The notes: generated from the sequence alone by a model not told the origin. A stretch of 64,000 bases of DNA from Ascidiimonas aurantiaca (GCF_037646345.1 NZ_JBBEWR010000014.1:62001-126000); one strand, 5' to 3'; positions 1 through 8,644 are shown, numbered from the stretch's first letter. Translations and numbers: made by a program.

Positions 1-825
1 CTGCATGTTGTGGGAAATGGTGTGCGGTCTGACAGGTTTTCTGTTTCCAATGTTAATGATCGTATTGACGACAGTCCCTGGTATGGTATGGGTAGAAACA
101 GTTTTACCGGGCTCTCTAACACAGGTACTTCTACCTCTGTTCAAGTCGCAGGATTTTATGGATTGTTGCTAAGAACAAGAGATGGTTTATTTAGTATGCA
201 TGAAAATGGAAATATAGGTATCGGCCTCACAAATCCCGAAGCGACACTACATGTGGCAGGGAATGGAATTAGAACTGACAGGCTCTCTATTGATAATTTC
301 AATGATATTGTTGATAATAGCCCCTGGTATGGTATCGGTAGAAATACCATCACCAGCCTCTCTACTACAGGTACTTTTACTTCGGTTCAACTTGCTGGTT
401 ATTATGGGCTCCTTCTAAGAACAAAAAATGGCTCACTGGGTATACATGAAAATGGAAATGTTGGTATAGGCACTTCCTCCCCGGATATGAAACTTACCGT
501 AAAAGGAAATATCCATGCAGAGGAGGTAAAAGTAGATCTCACAGTACCGGGGCCCGATTATGTTTTTAAGGAAGACTACCCCTTAAGATCGTTACCGGAA
601 GTACAAAACTATATTCAACAGCACGGGCACCTACCCAATATACCTTCTGCCAGGGAAATGGAAACAAACGGTATTTATCTCAGTGAGATGAATATGAAAC
701 TCCTGGAGAAAATAGAAGAACTTACCCTTTACAGTATCCAGCTTCTGGAAAAGGTAAACCAGCTCACAGAAGAAAATAAACAACAACAGCAACAAATTGA
801 TATGCTGTTACGACCTGAAAACTAG
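1..825 (+). CDS. Repeat-stalk surface protein, C-terminal part (start outside window)
   Basis: The frame is open through the left edge, so this is the end of a longer gene; the first in-window GTG at 10 lies inside a repeat and is not a start. Two consecutive repeats of about 83 residues are visible, each with LHVxGNG, xSPWYG, YGLLLRT and HENGNxGIG. The second ends in GIGTSSP, a turn common in tail-fibre-like stalk proteins of Bacteroidota. A GPDYVF / LRSLPEVQNYI segment and a C-terminal coiled coil (LLEKIEEL onward) ending in a glutamine run follow. This tail is frequent in exported flavobacterial proteins of unknown role. It resembles the end of phage-type fibre proteins, but I see no peptidase residues. 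The exact function is unknown. Confidence 0.75.
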   Translation: MHVVGNGVRSDRFSVSNVNDRIDDSPWYGMGRNSFTGLSNTGTSTSVQVAGFYGLLLRTRDGLFSMHENGNIGIGLTNPEATLHVAGNGIRTDRLSIDNFNDIVDNSPWYGIGRNTITSLSTTGTFTSVQLAGYYGLLLRTKNGSLGIHENGNVGIGTSSPDMKLTVKGNIHAEEVKVDLTVPGPDYVFKEDYPLRSLPEVQNYIQQHGHLPNIPSAREMETNGIYLSEMNMKLLEKIEELTLYSIQLLEKVNQLTEENKQQQQQIDMLLRPEN

Positions 826-873
826 TTTTATAGAACGATTTGTATATACGAACCGTTTTTTTGACCATTCGTC

Positions 874-1350
874 ATGTCCAAAATTTTACTATACACTCAA
901 ATCAAAGCAGATAAACATCTTGTATTTGATCTTTCACGAAGTATTGATCTGCATAAAATATCTACCCGTCATACAAATGAAACAGCTATTGCCGGAAAAA
1001 CACAAGGGCTCATTTTAATGGATGAAACAGTTACCTGGAGAGCAAGACACTTTGGGATCTATCAGTACATGACAGTAAAAATAACTGTTTACAACCGCCC
1101 GGACTATTTTACAGATGAAATGGTGTCGGGCCCATTCAAACATTTTAAGCACGAGCACCGTTTTATATCACAAAAAGAAGGTACTTTAATGGTAGATGTT
1201 TTTGAATACACCTCCCCTTTCGGGCTTCTGGGCAAACTATTTGATGTCATTATTTTAAAAAGGTATATGGAAAAACTACTTCAAAAGAGAAACCTCATAA
1301 TCAAAGACTTTGCAGAAACCCATAAATGGAAAAACGTCTTAAAAAGTTAA
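874..1350 (+). CDS. SRPBCC (START-like) family protein
   Basis: A 158-residue protein with no signal peptide. The pattern of an opening strand (ILLYTQIKADKHLVFDLSRSIDLH), a central VTWRARHFGIYQYMTVKI strand pair, FKHFKHEHRF and a late DVFEYTSPFGLLGKLFD turn leading into a long C-terminal helix is typical of the SRPBCC hydrophobic-cavity fold. In many bacteria this subgroup sits near SDR or photolyase genes, but here it stands between a surface protein and a metallophosphoesterase. The ligand is unknown. The ATG at 874 starts the first strand directly, so it is the preferred start. Confidence 0.7.
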   Translation: MSKILLYTQIKADKHLVFDLSRSIDLHKISTRHTNETAIAGKTQGLILMDETVTWRARHFGIYQYMTVKITVYNRPDYFTDEMVSGPFKHFKHEHRFISQKEGTLMVDVFEYTSPFGLLGKLFDVIILKRYMEKLLQKRNLIIKDFAETHKWKNVLKS

Positions 1351-1414
1351 TGAGTTTTTATGGGATGAATCCTAAACCTGTTAACTTTACATACACTAAG
1401 ACCTACTCCAAACC

Positions 1415-2260
1415 ATGAAAAGAAGAAGTTTTATTAAAAAAACAGCACTGGGTACAGCCGGCCTGGGGCTCGCCGGCGGACTCTATACATGGCAGGTTGA
1501 GCCTTTCTGGTTAGAATTTGTTTACCGAAAAATGGCAGTAGCACACCTGCCCGATCACCTGGTTGGAAAAACACTTATGCAAATTAGTGATGTGCATGTA
1601 GGTAACCGTTTTGACTACCGCTATATTATCGATTCCTTTCAAAAGGCCCGGGCCCTTTCACCTGATTTTGTAGTCTATACGGGTGACTATGTAAATTATG
1701 AAAATGCAGAACAACACACTCAACTGGATGCTGTGTTACAATATGCCGTAAGAGGAAAAAAGGGCACAGCAGCCGTTTTGGGGAATCACGACTACGGATT
1801 GGACTGGGCAGAACAGCCGGTGGCCGACAAGATTACCCATCAATTAGAAAGTGCCGGCATACGAGTACTTAGCAATGAAATGGCTGCTTTTAACGGCCTT
1901 CATATTATTGGACTGGACGATTACTGGGCTCTGAATTTTCACCCTCAATCGGCTTTCAGAGATTATGACCCCTCAACTGCAGCCATAGCCTTGTGTCATA
2001 ATCCTGATGTATGTGACCTGGATGTCTGGCAGGGCTACCAGGGATGGATCTTATCCGGCCATACCCATGGCGGGCAATGCAAGCCTCCTTTTCTTCCGCC
2101 TCCCATGCTCCCAGTAAAAAACAGTAGGTATTCGGCAGGAGAAATTGATCTTAACGATGGGAGAATGCTCTACATTAATAGGGCCCTGGGACACTTATGG
2201 CAGGTACGATTTAATGTACGGCCTGAAATTACGGTTTTTACCCTGGAGCGTAAAACCTGA
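1415..2260 (+). CDS. Metallophosphoesterase (YkuE/YaeI-like), Tat-type N-terminus
   Basis: A 281-residue calcineurin-like phosphoesterase. All metal-binding blocks are present: DVH at residues 59-61, GD at 90-91, GNHD at 123-126, H195-N196, and GHTHGGQ starting at 215. The N-terminus MKRRSFIKKTALG carries an RRxFIKK twin-arginine motif followed by a hydrophobic glycine-rich stretch, so the enzyme is probably exported or membrane-anchored by the Tat system. Relatives include UDP-2,3-diacylglucosamine pyrophosphatase-like and YkuE-like enzymes. The substrate cannot be told from sequence. Confidence 0.88.
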   Translation: MKRRSFIKKTALGTAGLGLAGGLYTWQVEPFWLEFVYRKMAVAHLPDHLVGKTLMQISDVHVGNRFDYRYIIDSFQKARALSPDFVVYTGDYVNYENAEQHTQLDAVLQYAVRGKKGTAAVLGNHDYGLDWAEQPVADKITHQLESAGIRVLSNEMAAFNGLHIIGLDDYWALNFHPQSAFRDYDPSTAAIALCHNPDVCDLDVWQGYQGWILSGHTHGGQCKPPFLPPPMLPVKNSRYSAGEIDLNDGRMLYINRALGHLWQVRFNVRPEITVFTLERKT

Positions 2261-2315
2261 TTTTTTTCTCTTTATCTACAGGTAGTTTCACTACAACCAT
2301 TTTAAAAACAGCTAT

Positions 2316-2831
2316 ATGACCCCCATGATTTTTTTCAGACTTGTTATTAAGGTCTTTGGCCTGTATGCCTTTATTAACAGCTTCTATACCTTTATTCCAA
2401 ACATTCCGTACATAATTGATCTTGGTTACCATTTATCACTTTTAGGCATACCCTTTCTGCATTTTTTAATAGCATATTTATTTCTTTTTCAAACCGATCG
2501 TATTATTCGAATACTTAGACTGGAACGAGGCTTTGAAAATACTACCATTTCTATAGCAAAACCTGATGGAAATGACATTCTTAATGTAGCTGTTATCGTA
2601 ATTGGAGGTTTGCTTTTAGTGAATAATATAGCACAGTTCATTCACTATTGCTATCTGGCCTTTAAAAAGGAAGTATCAGCGAATGGACTGGATGAAACGA
2701 GCGGGTATCTTTTAGATGAACCCCTGGATCATACCTGGTGGTTTATTTCCGGTGCCAATACGATTACAGGATTTATTCTCATTACCAATTACAGTAGAAT
2801 TGCAAAATGGTTAAAAACCCATAATACATAA
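2316..2831 (+). CDS. Hypothetical four-helix membrane protein
   Basis: A 171-residue protein I do not recognise. Four hydrophobic segments are visible: near residues 5-25, 38-58, 89-112 and 140-160. The loop between the second and third (RIIRILRLERGFEN) is basic and probably cytoplasmic. An acidic loop (LDETSGYLLDEPLDHTWW) precedes the last helix. The gene follows the metallophosphoesterase by about 55 bp in the same direction and may be cotranscribed. Confidence 0.6.
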   Translation: MTPMIFFRLVIKVFGLYAFINSFYTFIPNIPYIIDLGYHLSLLGIPFLHFLIAYLFLFQTDRIIRILRLERGFENTTISIAKPDGNDILNVAVIVIGGLLLVNNIAQFIHYCYLAFKKEVSANGLDETSGYLLDEPLDHTWWFISGANTITGFILITNYSRIAKWLKTHNT

Positions 2832-2959
2832 TGCTAACGGAACATTGAAAATAAATTTTCCTAAAAATGTTTAATTATTTCAAATAAAAGTTAAACATTT
2901 TGTATTTTTATGCTTTCATTCACGATATTCAAGATCGATAACTCTATAAAAGGTAAAAA

Positions 2960-3127
2960 ATGCTGGGATTATTTAAAAAGAAAACAGAAAAAGAAAAATT
3001 ACAAGATCAATACACCAGGCTTTTAAAGGAAGCACATACCCTTTCCACAACTAACAGAAGGCTTAGCGATCAAAAAGTATTTGAAGCAGAAGAGATCATG
3101 AAAAAAATTGAACAATTAGATCAATGA
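2960..3127 (+). CDS. Small Lacal_2735-family protein
   Basis: A 55-codon gene. The product starts MLGLFKKKTEKEKLQDQY and ends EEIMKKIEQLDQ. This matches the small, highly charged Lacal_2735-type proteins that occur widely in Flavobacteriia: a short FKKK start, a charged helix with LQxQYxRLLKEAH, then TTNRRLSDQKxxEAEEI. No function is known. It is probably a soluble coiled-coil protein. AAAGGTAAA precedes the ATG by a few bases. Confidence 0.75.
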   Translation: MLGLFKKKTEKEKLQDQYTRLLKEAHTLSTTNRRLSDQKVFEAEEIMKKIEQLDQ

Positions 3128-3168
3128 TCTCTGTCCGGATACCCTGATAAAGAAAATACCCAAAATAA

Positions 3169-3456
3169 ATGACTGCAAAAGAAGAATTAACAGAACGAGC
3201 GCTGGACCGCGTTATTGAAATGGCCTGGGAGGACCGTACGCCTTTCGAGGCTATTCTTTTTCAGTTTGGTTTATCTGAAAAAACGGTTATTTCCCTAATG
3301 CGTGACCATCTTAAAGAATCGAGTTTTAAGCGTTGGCGAAAGAGGGTAAACAGCGGTGTGAGCCAAAAACATTTGAAAAAGCGAAACCCGGAAATTACCC
3401 GATTCAAATGTTCCAGGCAAAAAGCAATTTCCGGGAACAGGATCAGTAAACGATAA
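3169..3456 (+). CDS. TIGR03643 / DUF2805 family protein
   Basis: A 95-residue protein with the family pattern: DRVIEMAWEDRTPFEAILFQFGLSE, a helix-turn-helix-like SEKTVISLMRD, then SFKRWRKRV and a basic C-terminus. Family members are common in marine Bacteroidota and Gammaproteobacteria, often near photolyase or cryptochrome genes. The fold suggests nucleic-acid binding, but no function is established. It follows the small Lacal_2735-type gene by about 40 bp. Confidence 0.8.
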   Translation: MTAKEELTERALDRVIEMAWEDRTPFEAILFQFGLSEKTVISLMRDHLKESSFKRWRKRVNSGVSQKHLKKRNPEITRFKCSRQKAISGNRISKR

Positions 3457-3482
3457 TACCTTCAATTTCATAAATTGAAGCT

Positions 3483-4013
3483 ATGAAGAAAATAACTCTA
3501 ATATTCGCTCTCTTGACCATTACACCCACATATACTATTTTTGATTTTGGCGAAAACAAAAAAGCCGAAAACTGGATTATTGTAGATGATGTAGTTATGG
3601 GCGGACGCTCCTCCGGTAATTTCTATATTAATGAAAACGGGCACGGGGTTTTTGAAGGAAATGTATCCCTGGAGAATAATGGAGGATTCTCTTCTTTACG
3701 ATATCAATTTAATAGAGTTTCTACACAACCCTACTCGAAAATAGTACTCAGAGTTAAAGGAGACGCAAAAAGGTATCAGTTCAGGATAAAAAATAATACT
3801 TCAGACTATTACTCCTACATTAGTTATTTTATGGCACCTGAACAATGGGAAACTATTGAAATACCTATGAACAACATGTATCCTACGTTTAGAGGACGCA
3901 AATTGAATATGCCTGACTTCTCAGGCAATAGTATAGAAGAAATCGCTTTTCTTATTGGTAATAAGAAAAACGAATCTTTCAAACTCGAAATTGATCATAT
4001 TTTGCTTAAATAA
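3483..4013 (+). CDS. CIA30-like (NADH:ubiquinone oxidoreductase intermediate-associated) domain protein
   Basis: A 176-residue protein with a short hydrophobic N-terminus (MKKITLIFALLTI) and then a single CIA30-type jelly-roll domain. Typical blocks are W-IVDDVVMGGRSSG, a GVFEGNVSLENNGGFSSLR strand, VKGDAKRYQFRIK and EQWETIEIPM. Bacterial CIA30 proteins are named after the mitochondrial complex I assembly factor, but their role is not known. The N-terminus may be a signal peptide. It lies 26 bp after the DUF2805 gene, same strand. Confidence 0.8.
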   Translation: MKKITLIFALLTITPTYTIFDFGENKKAENWIIVDDVVMGGRSSGNFYINENGHGVFEGNVSLENNGGFSSLRYQFNRVSTQPYSKIVLRVKGDAKRYQFRIKNNTSDYYSYISYFMAPEQWETIEIPMNNMYPTFRGRKLNMPDFSGNSIEEIAFLIGNKKNESFKLEIDHILLK

Positions 4014-4073
4014 TTCAGCCCCTTTTACAGCGTTGTTTTCAAAAAGTAAACAAAAAATAATAACCATTTTTTC

Positions 4074-4199
4074 TTAAAAATACGGTATATGCATTTCACG
4101 CCAAATGCGCGTAACTTCTAAAGTCCATTGGTTCCCGTAGGTCTGTGTTTTAACCTTACAGAACTGGTTTTCTCCTGTTAAGATTCCTTTCTTTTTCAT
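4074..4199 (-). CDS. Possible small protein, 41 residues
   Basis: An open frame on the minus strand fills the gap between the CIA30 and BlaI genes. It begins MKKKGILTGENQF and ends WREMHIPYF; AAGG lies 7 bases before the ATG. The residue mix (Trp, Cys, Lys, balanced charges) looks coded rather than random. I do not recognise a family and see no clear promoter. It could be a real short gene or a remnant. Confidence 0.3.
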   Translation of the reverse strand: MKKKGILTGENQFCKVKTQTYGNQWTLEVTRIWREMHIPYF

Positions 4200-4208
4200 G
4201 AATTTACC

Positions 4209-4235
4209 TTGGTTTAAATTATTTGTGTATATTTG
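4209..4235 (+). promoter_or_regulatory. Candidate promoter of the BlaI operon
   Basis: TTG at 4209-4211 and TATATTTG at 4228-4235 match the flavobacterial form TTG-N-TAnnTTTG with a 16-base gap, just under the usual 17. Transcription would start near 4242, which supports the BlaI start at 4275 and excludes frames opening further upstream. Confidence 0.5.
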
Positions 4236-4274
4236 CTCTATATTTTTAGAGTTAATACTAAAGGAATAGAGTTT

Positions 4275-4649
4275 ATGCAGTTAACCAAATCAGAAGAACA
4301 ATTAATGAGGTATCTCTGGAAACTTGAAAAGTGCTTTTTCAAAGAGTTGAAAGAAGAATATCCCGATCCTAAACCTGCCACCACTACCATTAATACTTTT
4401 TTAAAAAAATTAATTGAAAAAGGATTTGTTAGTTACCAGTTACATGGTAACAGCCGGCAGTATTACGCATTGATAAGTAAGGAACAGTACTTCTCAGGGC
4501 AAATGAAAGGTCTGTTAAAAAACTTTTTTAACAACTCGGTTGAACAGTTCGGATCTTTCTTCACAAAAGAAATTGATATTTCAGATGAGGATCTTATCAA
4601 ACTAAGAAAAATTGTAGATGACAAAATAAAATCAAAATCTAATGATTGA
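4275..4649 (+). CDS. BlaI/MecI/CopY family transcriptional repressor
   Basis: A 124-residue winged-helix repressor starting MQLTKSEEQLMRYLWKLEKC. The DNA-binding part contains PKPATTTINTFLKKLIEKGFV and a wing (YQLHGNSRQYYAL). The C-terminal half is the dimerisation region with the usual proteolysis-sensitive FSGQMKGLLKNFFNNS segment. The ATG at 4275 is preferred because an AAGGAAT ribosome site precedes it and the length fits the family. The stop overlaps the start of the M56 gene by 8 bases. By analogy with BlaI/BlaR1, the neighbour's protease would trigger its inactivation. Confidence 0.92.
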   Translation: MQLTKSEEQLMRYLWKLEKCFFKELKEEYPDPKPATTTINTFLKKLIEKGFVSYQLHGNSRQYYALISKEQYFSGQMKGLLKNFFNNSVEQFGSFFTKEIDISDEDLIKLRKIVDDKIKSKSND

Positions 4650-5886
4650 ATACTTAATTGAGTCTACGCTTTGTTTTGCTATTTTTTATGTAGGCTTTCA
4701 CGTTTTTTTTAAAAACACCACAAACTACAAAGCAAATCGCAGTATTCTTTTACTGGCGCTTGTCTTTTCAGTATTAGTTCCTCTATTGGCTATTCCCCTC
4801 GACACATCTTCGATTAGTGATATAGATCCAAAAAATCAGGTAATGGAAGTTTTATCGGTTTCCAGTTATCTCTCTGCCGAAAACACACTGGCATTACCAA
4901 CCGTTAATCAGGATTTCATTAGTATGCCATTATTGCTTATCTCTATTTATTTCATAGTTAGTTTTGCACTGCTTATAAGATTTGGCTGGCATCTAAAAAC
5001 ACTTCTTGTAAAACAGTATCGATCTGAAAAAGTAAATTACAACGGTCATACGCTATCTTTAATTGAAGAAAATGTTCCTCCTTTTACCTTTTTCCAGTCC
5101 ATCTTTATAAATAAAACAGATTTTAAAAGTGGTAAATTCAAAAAAGAACTCATCATTCATGAAATTGCCCATAAGCATCAATGGCACTCTATAGATATTG
5201 TATTTATAGAACTTTTACAAATCGTGTTTTGGTTCAATCCTTTTGTATACCTGTTCAAACAAAGAATAAAAATAAACCACGAATACCTCGCAGATCGTTT
5301 TGTTTTGCTCTGCGGTACCAGGTCTGCAGAGTATGCAGATCAACTGCTACAATACACTTTCCCTCATAAAGTAGCTGGTTTTGCCAGTGCTTTCAATAAT
5401 CCTTTAACTATTAAAAACAGATTGATTATGATTTCAAAATTTCAGGAAAAACGTCCTAAAGCCTATCGTCTCCTTTTGCTTATACCTATTGCCGTTTTTT
5501 TATTTGTAAGTACTGCTTTTAACAAGGTCCATTTCTTTGACTATCCTCAATGGATACAAACTGAAAATGAACAACTTCTGGAAAGCCCGGGTACGGTTTA
5601 TGCAGATTATTTATTTTGGTCCAAAGCCGATAATGAATTGTATTTAAAAGGAGCAAACGTTAGAATAAAACACGGTGAAAATGATTTTGTTCTAAATGGC
5701 AGAGCTTCCTATTTAGGAAAGGTACACTATTTTGTTTTTAATAACGAGCCGGCTTCTTATGATAATGCTATTAACGTTTCCGGTAAAAAATGTATAGTGG
5801 TGAAACTTAGCCCTGAAAATGCTCAAAAAAAATATGGCTCTAAAGGAAAACTGGGCGCCGTTGAAATTACGACCGTTTCCAAATAA
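4642..5886 (+). CDS. M56 family (BlaR1-like) membrane sensor metallopeptidase
   Basis: A 414-residue integral membrane zinc protease. Hydrophobic helices lie near residues 4-22, 34-51, 93-113 and 275-293. The active site is HEIAH at 173-177, with a Glu downstream (E190 region) as likely third ligand and the conserved FWFNPF. The outside C-terminal part is not a penicillin-binding domain as in BlaR1 but an unrelated module ending YGSKGKLGAVEIT, which resembles the terminal motif of TonB-receptor plug domains. This form is common in Bacteroidota M56 proteins. The sensed signal is unknown. Coupled to BlaI by overlap and followed 12 bp later by a serine hydrolase gene. Confidence 0.88.
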   Translation: MIEYLIESTLCFAIFYVGFHVFFKNTTNYKANRSILLLALVFSVLVPLLAIPLDTSSISDIDPKNQVMEVLSVSSYLSAENTLALPTVNQDFISMPLLLISIYFIVSFALLIRFGWHLKTLLVKQYRSEKVNYNGHTLSLIEENVPPFTFFQSIFINKTDFKSGKFKKELIIHEIAHKHQWHSIDIVFIELLQIVFWFNPFVYLFKQRIKINHEYLADRFVLLCGTRSAEYADQLLQYTFPHKVAGFASAFNNPLTIKNRLIMISKFQEKRPKAYRLLLLIPIAVFLFVSTAFNKVHFFDYPQWIQTENEQLLESPGTVYADYLFWSKADNELYLKGANVRIKHGENDFVLNGRASYLGKVHYFVFNNEPASYDNAINVSGKKCIVVKLSPENAQKKYGSKGKLGAVEITTVSK

Positions 5887-5898
5887 CGCCCGTAGATC

Positions 5899-7308
5899 AT
5901 GAAACTACAAATGCATTTTTTTAAAATCTCAGTATGTATCCTTTTCAGCATTATATACTGGGCTCCCCTTGCGATCTATGCCCAAAATGATGTAGATTCC
6001 GTAAAAGTTACCGGGAAGTTAATATGGCGGGATACCGCCATTAAAGGATTTCCTAAAAAGGTAAAGATTATTTCACGCTATAACCCTTTGTTTGTTTCAT
6101 CGGCTGAGGTTGATTCTTTGGGTAATTATTCTACTGTTTTACCTACAGATTCTTATATGATTGCACCGGCTGTTCCTTATCATTATTACGATGCATTCAT
6201 TCGGATTGATACAAAGCAGTCTAAATTATTCTGCGAATTAAAAGATAATAAAGAAATGGTATTACCCGCTTTAAAGATCGATACGCTGGGGAAAACGGGA
6301 TATATACCGGAAAAAGGGATCCTTCACGGTGATTTTACAACAGAGAAAATAAAAAAGATAGACGCTTTTGTAGAAACAACCATGGCCTATTATCATGTGC
6401 CTGGCGCTTCTCTGGCCGTTATTAAAAACGGGAACGTCATACATAATCGCGTTTACGGGGTTGAAAACTTCATTACACATGAACCGGTAAATGAAAATAC
6501 TTTGTTTGAGGCCGGTTCTGTTACAAAACCTGTTTTTGCCTACGCTGTAATGCGCTTAGTAGAAAAGGGGATCATTGATCTGGATAAACCACTTTATGAA
6601 TATCTGCCTTTTGAAGATGTAGCCCATGATGATCGTTACAAACGTATTACGGCAAGGCTGATATTAAGCCATCAAAGTGGTTTCCCAAATTGGGCAGAAA
6701 GAAATGATGATGGCCAGTTTGATCTTCTCTTCACTCCCGGAACTCAATTCGGGTATTCCGGTGAGGGTTTTGAGTATTTAAAAAGAGTGACAGAGCACGT
6801 CACTCAAAAAGATATAGGAACCATTCTAAAGGAGGAAGTACTGGTCCCGCTCAATTGGAACGATGTGTATTTTAAAACTACCGAAGAGGTAAAACAAAGA
6901 ATATCCAACGGTCAGAGTCTCAAAGGATTTCCCAGTAGGAATAGCAGGGTAAAAAACCCTATGATGGCCTATAGCATGGTAGTAGAGGCCCAAAGTTTTG
7001 TGAATTTTGCTCTGGGATTACGAAACAGGAAAGGGTTGCGCTCAGATACCTATGATGAGATGCTAAAAATACATTCTACTGAGGAGGATGGCTTTCACTG
7101 GGGGCTGGGTTTACATTTGGAGGAAACAAATCTCGGAATAGCTTATGGACACAGCGGTTATATGCCCTCCAGTGGTTTTCTTTGTAATTTTATCTTTTTT
7201 CCGGAGTTAGATATGGGCTATGTAATGTTTACCAATAGTACCACTGGTTGGTGGCTCACTATTGAACTACTAAAAGAGTTTTTAATTACAGGTAAAGGCA
7301 ATTCCTAA
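5899..7308 (+). CDS. Serine hydrolase (class C beta-lactamase family), exported
   Basis: A 469-residue protein with a signal peptide ending ...LAIYAQ. Residues about 34-130 form an extra strand-rich domain with a LIWRDTAIKGFP / VDSLGNYST pattern like carboxypeptidase-regulatory modules. The catalytic domain follows, with SVTK at 207-210 (Ser nucleophile and Lys), a YSG at 286 in place of the usual YxN, and HSG at 418-420. It is the third gene of the BlaI-M56 operon and so probably its regulated output. It could be a peptidase, esterase or beta-lactamase; the changed YxN makes true beta-lactamase activity uncertain. Confidence 0.85.
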   Translation: MKLQMHFFKISVCILFSIIYWAPLAIYAQNDVDSVKVTGKLIWRDTAIKGFPKKVKIISRYNPLFVSSAEVDSLGNYSTVLPTDSYMIAPAVPYHYYDAFIRIDTKQSKLFCELKDNKEMVLPALKIDTLGKTGYIPEKGILHGDFTTEKIKKIDAFVETTMAYYHVPGASLAVIKNGNVIHNRVYGVENFITHEPVNENTLFEAGSVTKPVFAYAVMRLVEKGIIDLDKPLYEYLPFEDVAHDDRYKRITARLILSHQSGFPNWAERNDDGQFDLLFTPGTQFGYSGEGFEYLKRVTEHVTQKDIGTILKEEVLVPLNWNDVYFKTTEEVKQRISNGQSLKGFPSRNSRVKNPMMAYSMVVEAQSFVNFALGLRNRKGLRSDTYDEMLKIHSTEEDGFHWGLGLHLEETNLGIAYGHSGYMPSSGFLCNFIFFPELDMGYVMFTNSTTGWWLTIELLKEFLITGKGNS

Positions 7309-7341
7309 CGAATCGGGGTTCATTGCTTTTTAAAGTACTAC

Positions 7342-7378
7342 AAGGGGGTACATTTTTTAACAAAACTACCCCCTTTTT
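7342..7378 (+). terminator. Rho-independent terminator after the serine hydrolase
   Basis: AAGGGGGTA (7342-7350) pairs with TACCCCCTT (7367-7375), followed by a T run. It closes the three-gene BlaI operon. Confidence 0.8.
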
Positions 7379-7526
7379 GTTCTGAAATCATGCCAATTAA
7401 GATTCTCTGCTGTTATCAGTTCCGGAAGTGAGGTATTCTATAACTGCTTCCAGAAAGTTAAAGATTTACTATCTTCGAGGTGTAAATTAGATAGAACATC
7501 GTAATCACCTCCGTTTTTAGTACATC

Positions 7527-8141
7527 ATGAAAACAACATCAAATAGAACCCCGTTGTTGGGCTATTTTTCCATTCCAAAAATAAGTATCGTTATTACATT
7601 TCTTCTGGTTTTAGCCACTCAAAAGGCAGATGCCCAAACCGGAAAGGAAAGAGCTATTGAGGTTTCTGTGGGCTACGGACTCACCGCCGCTTATGACGAT
7701 GTTGAAGCAGATGGTTCGGGTTTATATGTGCAGGGAGAATACGTTTTTGGGCTATCACGATGGTTTCAGTTAAGGCCGTACGCCGGTTATATAATTACCG
7801 GGGCCGATGAAGATGATACCTCGTCCAACGATCCGGACTTAAGGGCTACTACCAATGCATTTTTAGTTGGTGGTAAAGGGCGTGTTACGGCACCTATTCC
7901 CTGGGTGGCTCCTTATCTGGAAGCAGGTATTGGCGTTTCTTTTGGGTCATTTGAAACATCTACCGCTTCTATTGATATAGAAAAAAGTGGTGTTCTTTTA
8001 CATATTCCCTTCTCTATTGGCTTGGAACTGGGGCGAAAACGCAACTTTGACATTGCATTTACATATTATTTCCACCCGTCTGCCGAGCAATTTGCCGGGG
8101 CCTTTGCATTTGGTGTTTCTTTCCCCATAGATCGTAACTAA
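7527..8141 (+). CDS. Outer-membrane beta-barrel protein
   Basis: A 204-residue protein with a signal peptide ending ...QKADAQ. The rest is a run of alternating-hydrophobic strands with aromatic girdles (VSVGYGLTAAY, LYVQGEYVFGLSRWFQLRPYAGYII, NAFLVGGKGRV, PYLEAGIGVSFGSFE, IAFTYYFHPS) and ends in a strand rather than a helix. It looks like a small 8-strand barrel of the OmpW/OMP_b-brl kind. Monocistronic, with a short gap to the convergent Lrp gene. Function unknown. Confidence 0.75.
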   Translation: MKTTSNRTPLLGYFSIPKISIVITFLLVLATQKADAQTGKERAIEVSVGYGLTAAYDDVEADGSGLYVQGEYVFGLSRWFQLRPYAGYIITGADEDDTSSNDPDLRATTNAFLVGGKGRVTAPIPWVAPYLEAGIGVSFGSFETSTASIDIEKSGVLLHIPFSIGLELGRKRNFDIAFTYYFHPSAEQFAGAFAFGVSFPIDRN

Positions 8142-8158
8142 TCCTAAGATTACAAAAA

Positions 8159-8590
8159 TCAGGGTTTGAAATCAGTTTGATCACTGTAATCAGAAAGTAT
8201 AATAGACGTATTGGGGTGCCCGTATAGCGTAAGCCTGTCTATAAGCTCTTCCAACTGATGATTATCCTGTACGGCAGCTCTTAGCAGTACACAATGCTCA
8301 CCTGTAACCTTCACACAGTCAAAAATCTCAGGAAACTCACTGAGCTTTGTTATAAACATACGGAACCTTTGTGCATCTGTTTTTAAAGCAATGTTTGCCT
8401 GAATAGGGTATCCTAATTTCATAAGATTCCATTGTGCTTTATAACCGGTAATACAACCGGCATCTTCCATTTTCTGAATACGTTCGGCTACAGAAGGAGC
8501 CGATAACCCTACTATTCTCCCTATTTCGGCATAAGAACTACGGGCATTATTACGTAAAACTTTTAATATTTTTCTATTTAAACCGTCCAT
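8159..8590 (-). CDS. Lrp/AsnC family transcriptional regulator
   Basis: A 143-residue regulator. The N-terminal helix-turn-helix covers MDGLNRKILKVLRNNAR ... SYAEIGRIVGLSAPSVAERIQKMEDAG. A RAM ligand-binding domain follows (ALKTDAQRFRMFITKLSEFPEIFDCVKVTGEHCVLLRAAV). It is transcribed away from the proline dehydrogenase gene across a 107-bp gap, so it probably controls that gene in response to an amino acid; Lrp-family activation of proline catabolism is known in several bacteria. Confidence 0.92.
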   Translation of the reverse strand: MDGLNRKILKVLRNNARSSYAEIGRIVGLSAPSVAERIQKMEDAGCITGYKAQWNLMKLGYPIQANIALKTDAQRFRMFITKLSEFPEIFDCVKVTGEHCVLLRAAVQDNHQLEELIDRLTLYGHPNTSIILSDYSDQTDFKP

Positions 8591-8616
8591 CCTGTAAAAA
8601 TTGCTATAATCAAAGC

Positions 8617-8644
8617 CAAAAATACTTTATTTCCTTCTAAACAA
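8617..8644 (-). promoter_or_regulatory. Candidate promoter of the Lrp gene
   Basis: On the minus strand TTG (8644-8642), a 17-base gap and TATTTTTG (8624-8617) match the flavobacterial promoter form. Transcription would begin about 20 bases before the ATG. Confidence 0.6.

Noticed and set aside
10..825. Using GTG at 10 as the start of the first gene
   Set aside because: It lies within a repeat unit and the frame continues through the left edge.
874..1350. Considering the SRPBCC gene as a polyketide cyclase
   Set aside because: No polyketide genes nearby and the family is too broad for that claim.
5899..7308. Calling the serine hydrolase a beta-lactamase resistance gene
   Set aside because: The YxN motif is altered and the extra N-terminal domain is not typical; the family has many peptidases and esterases.
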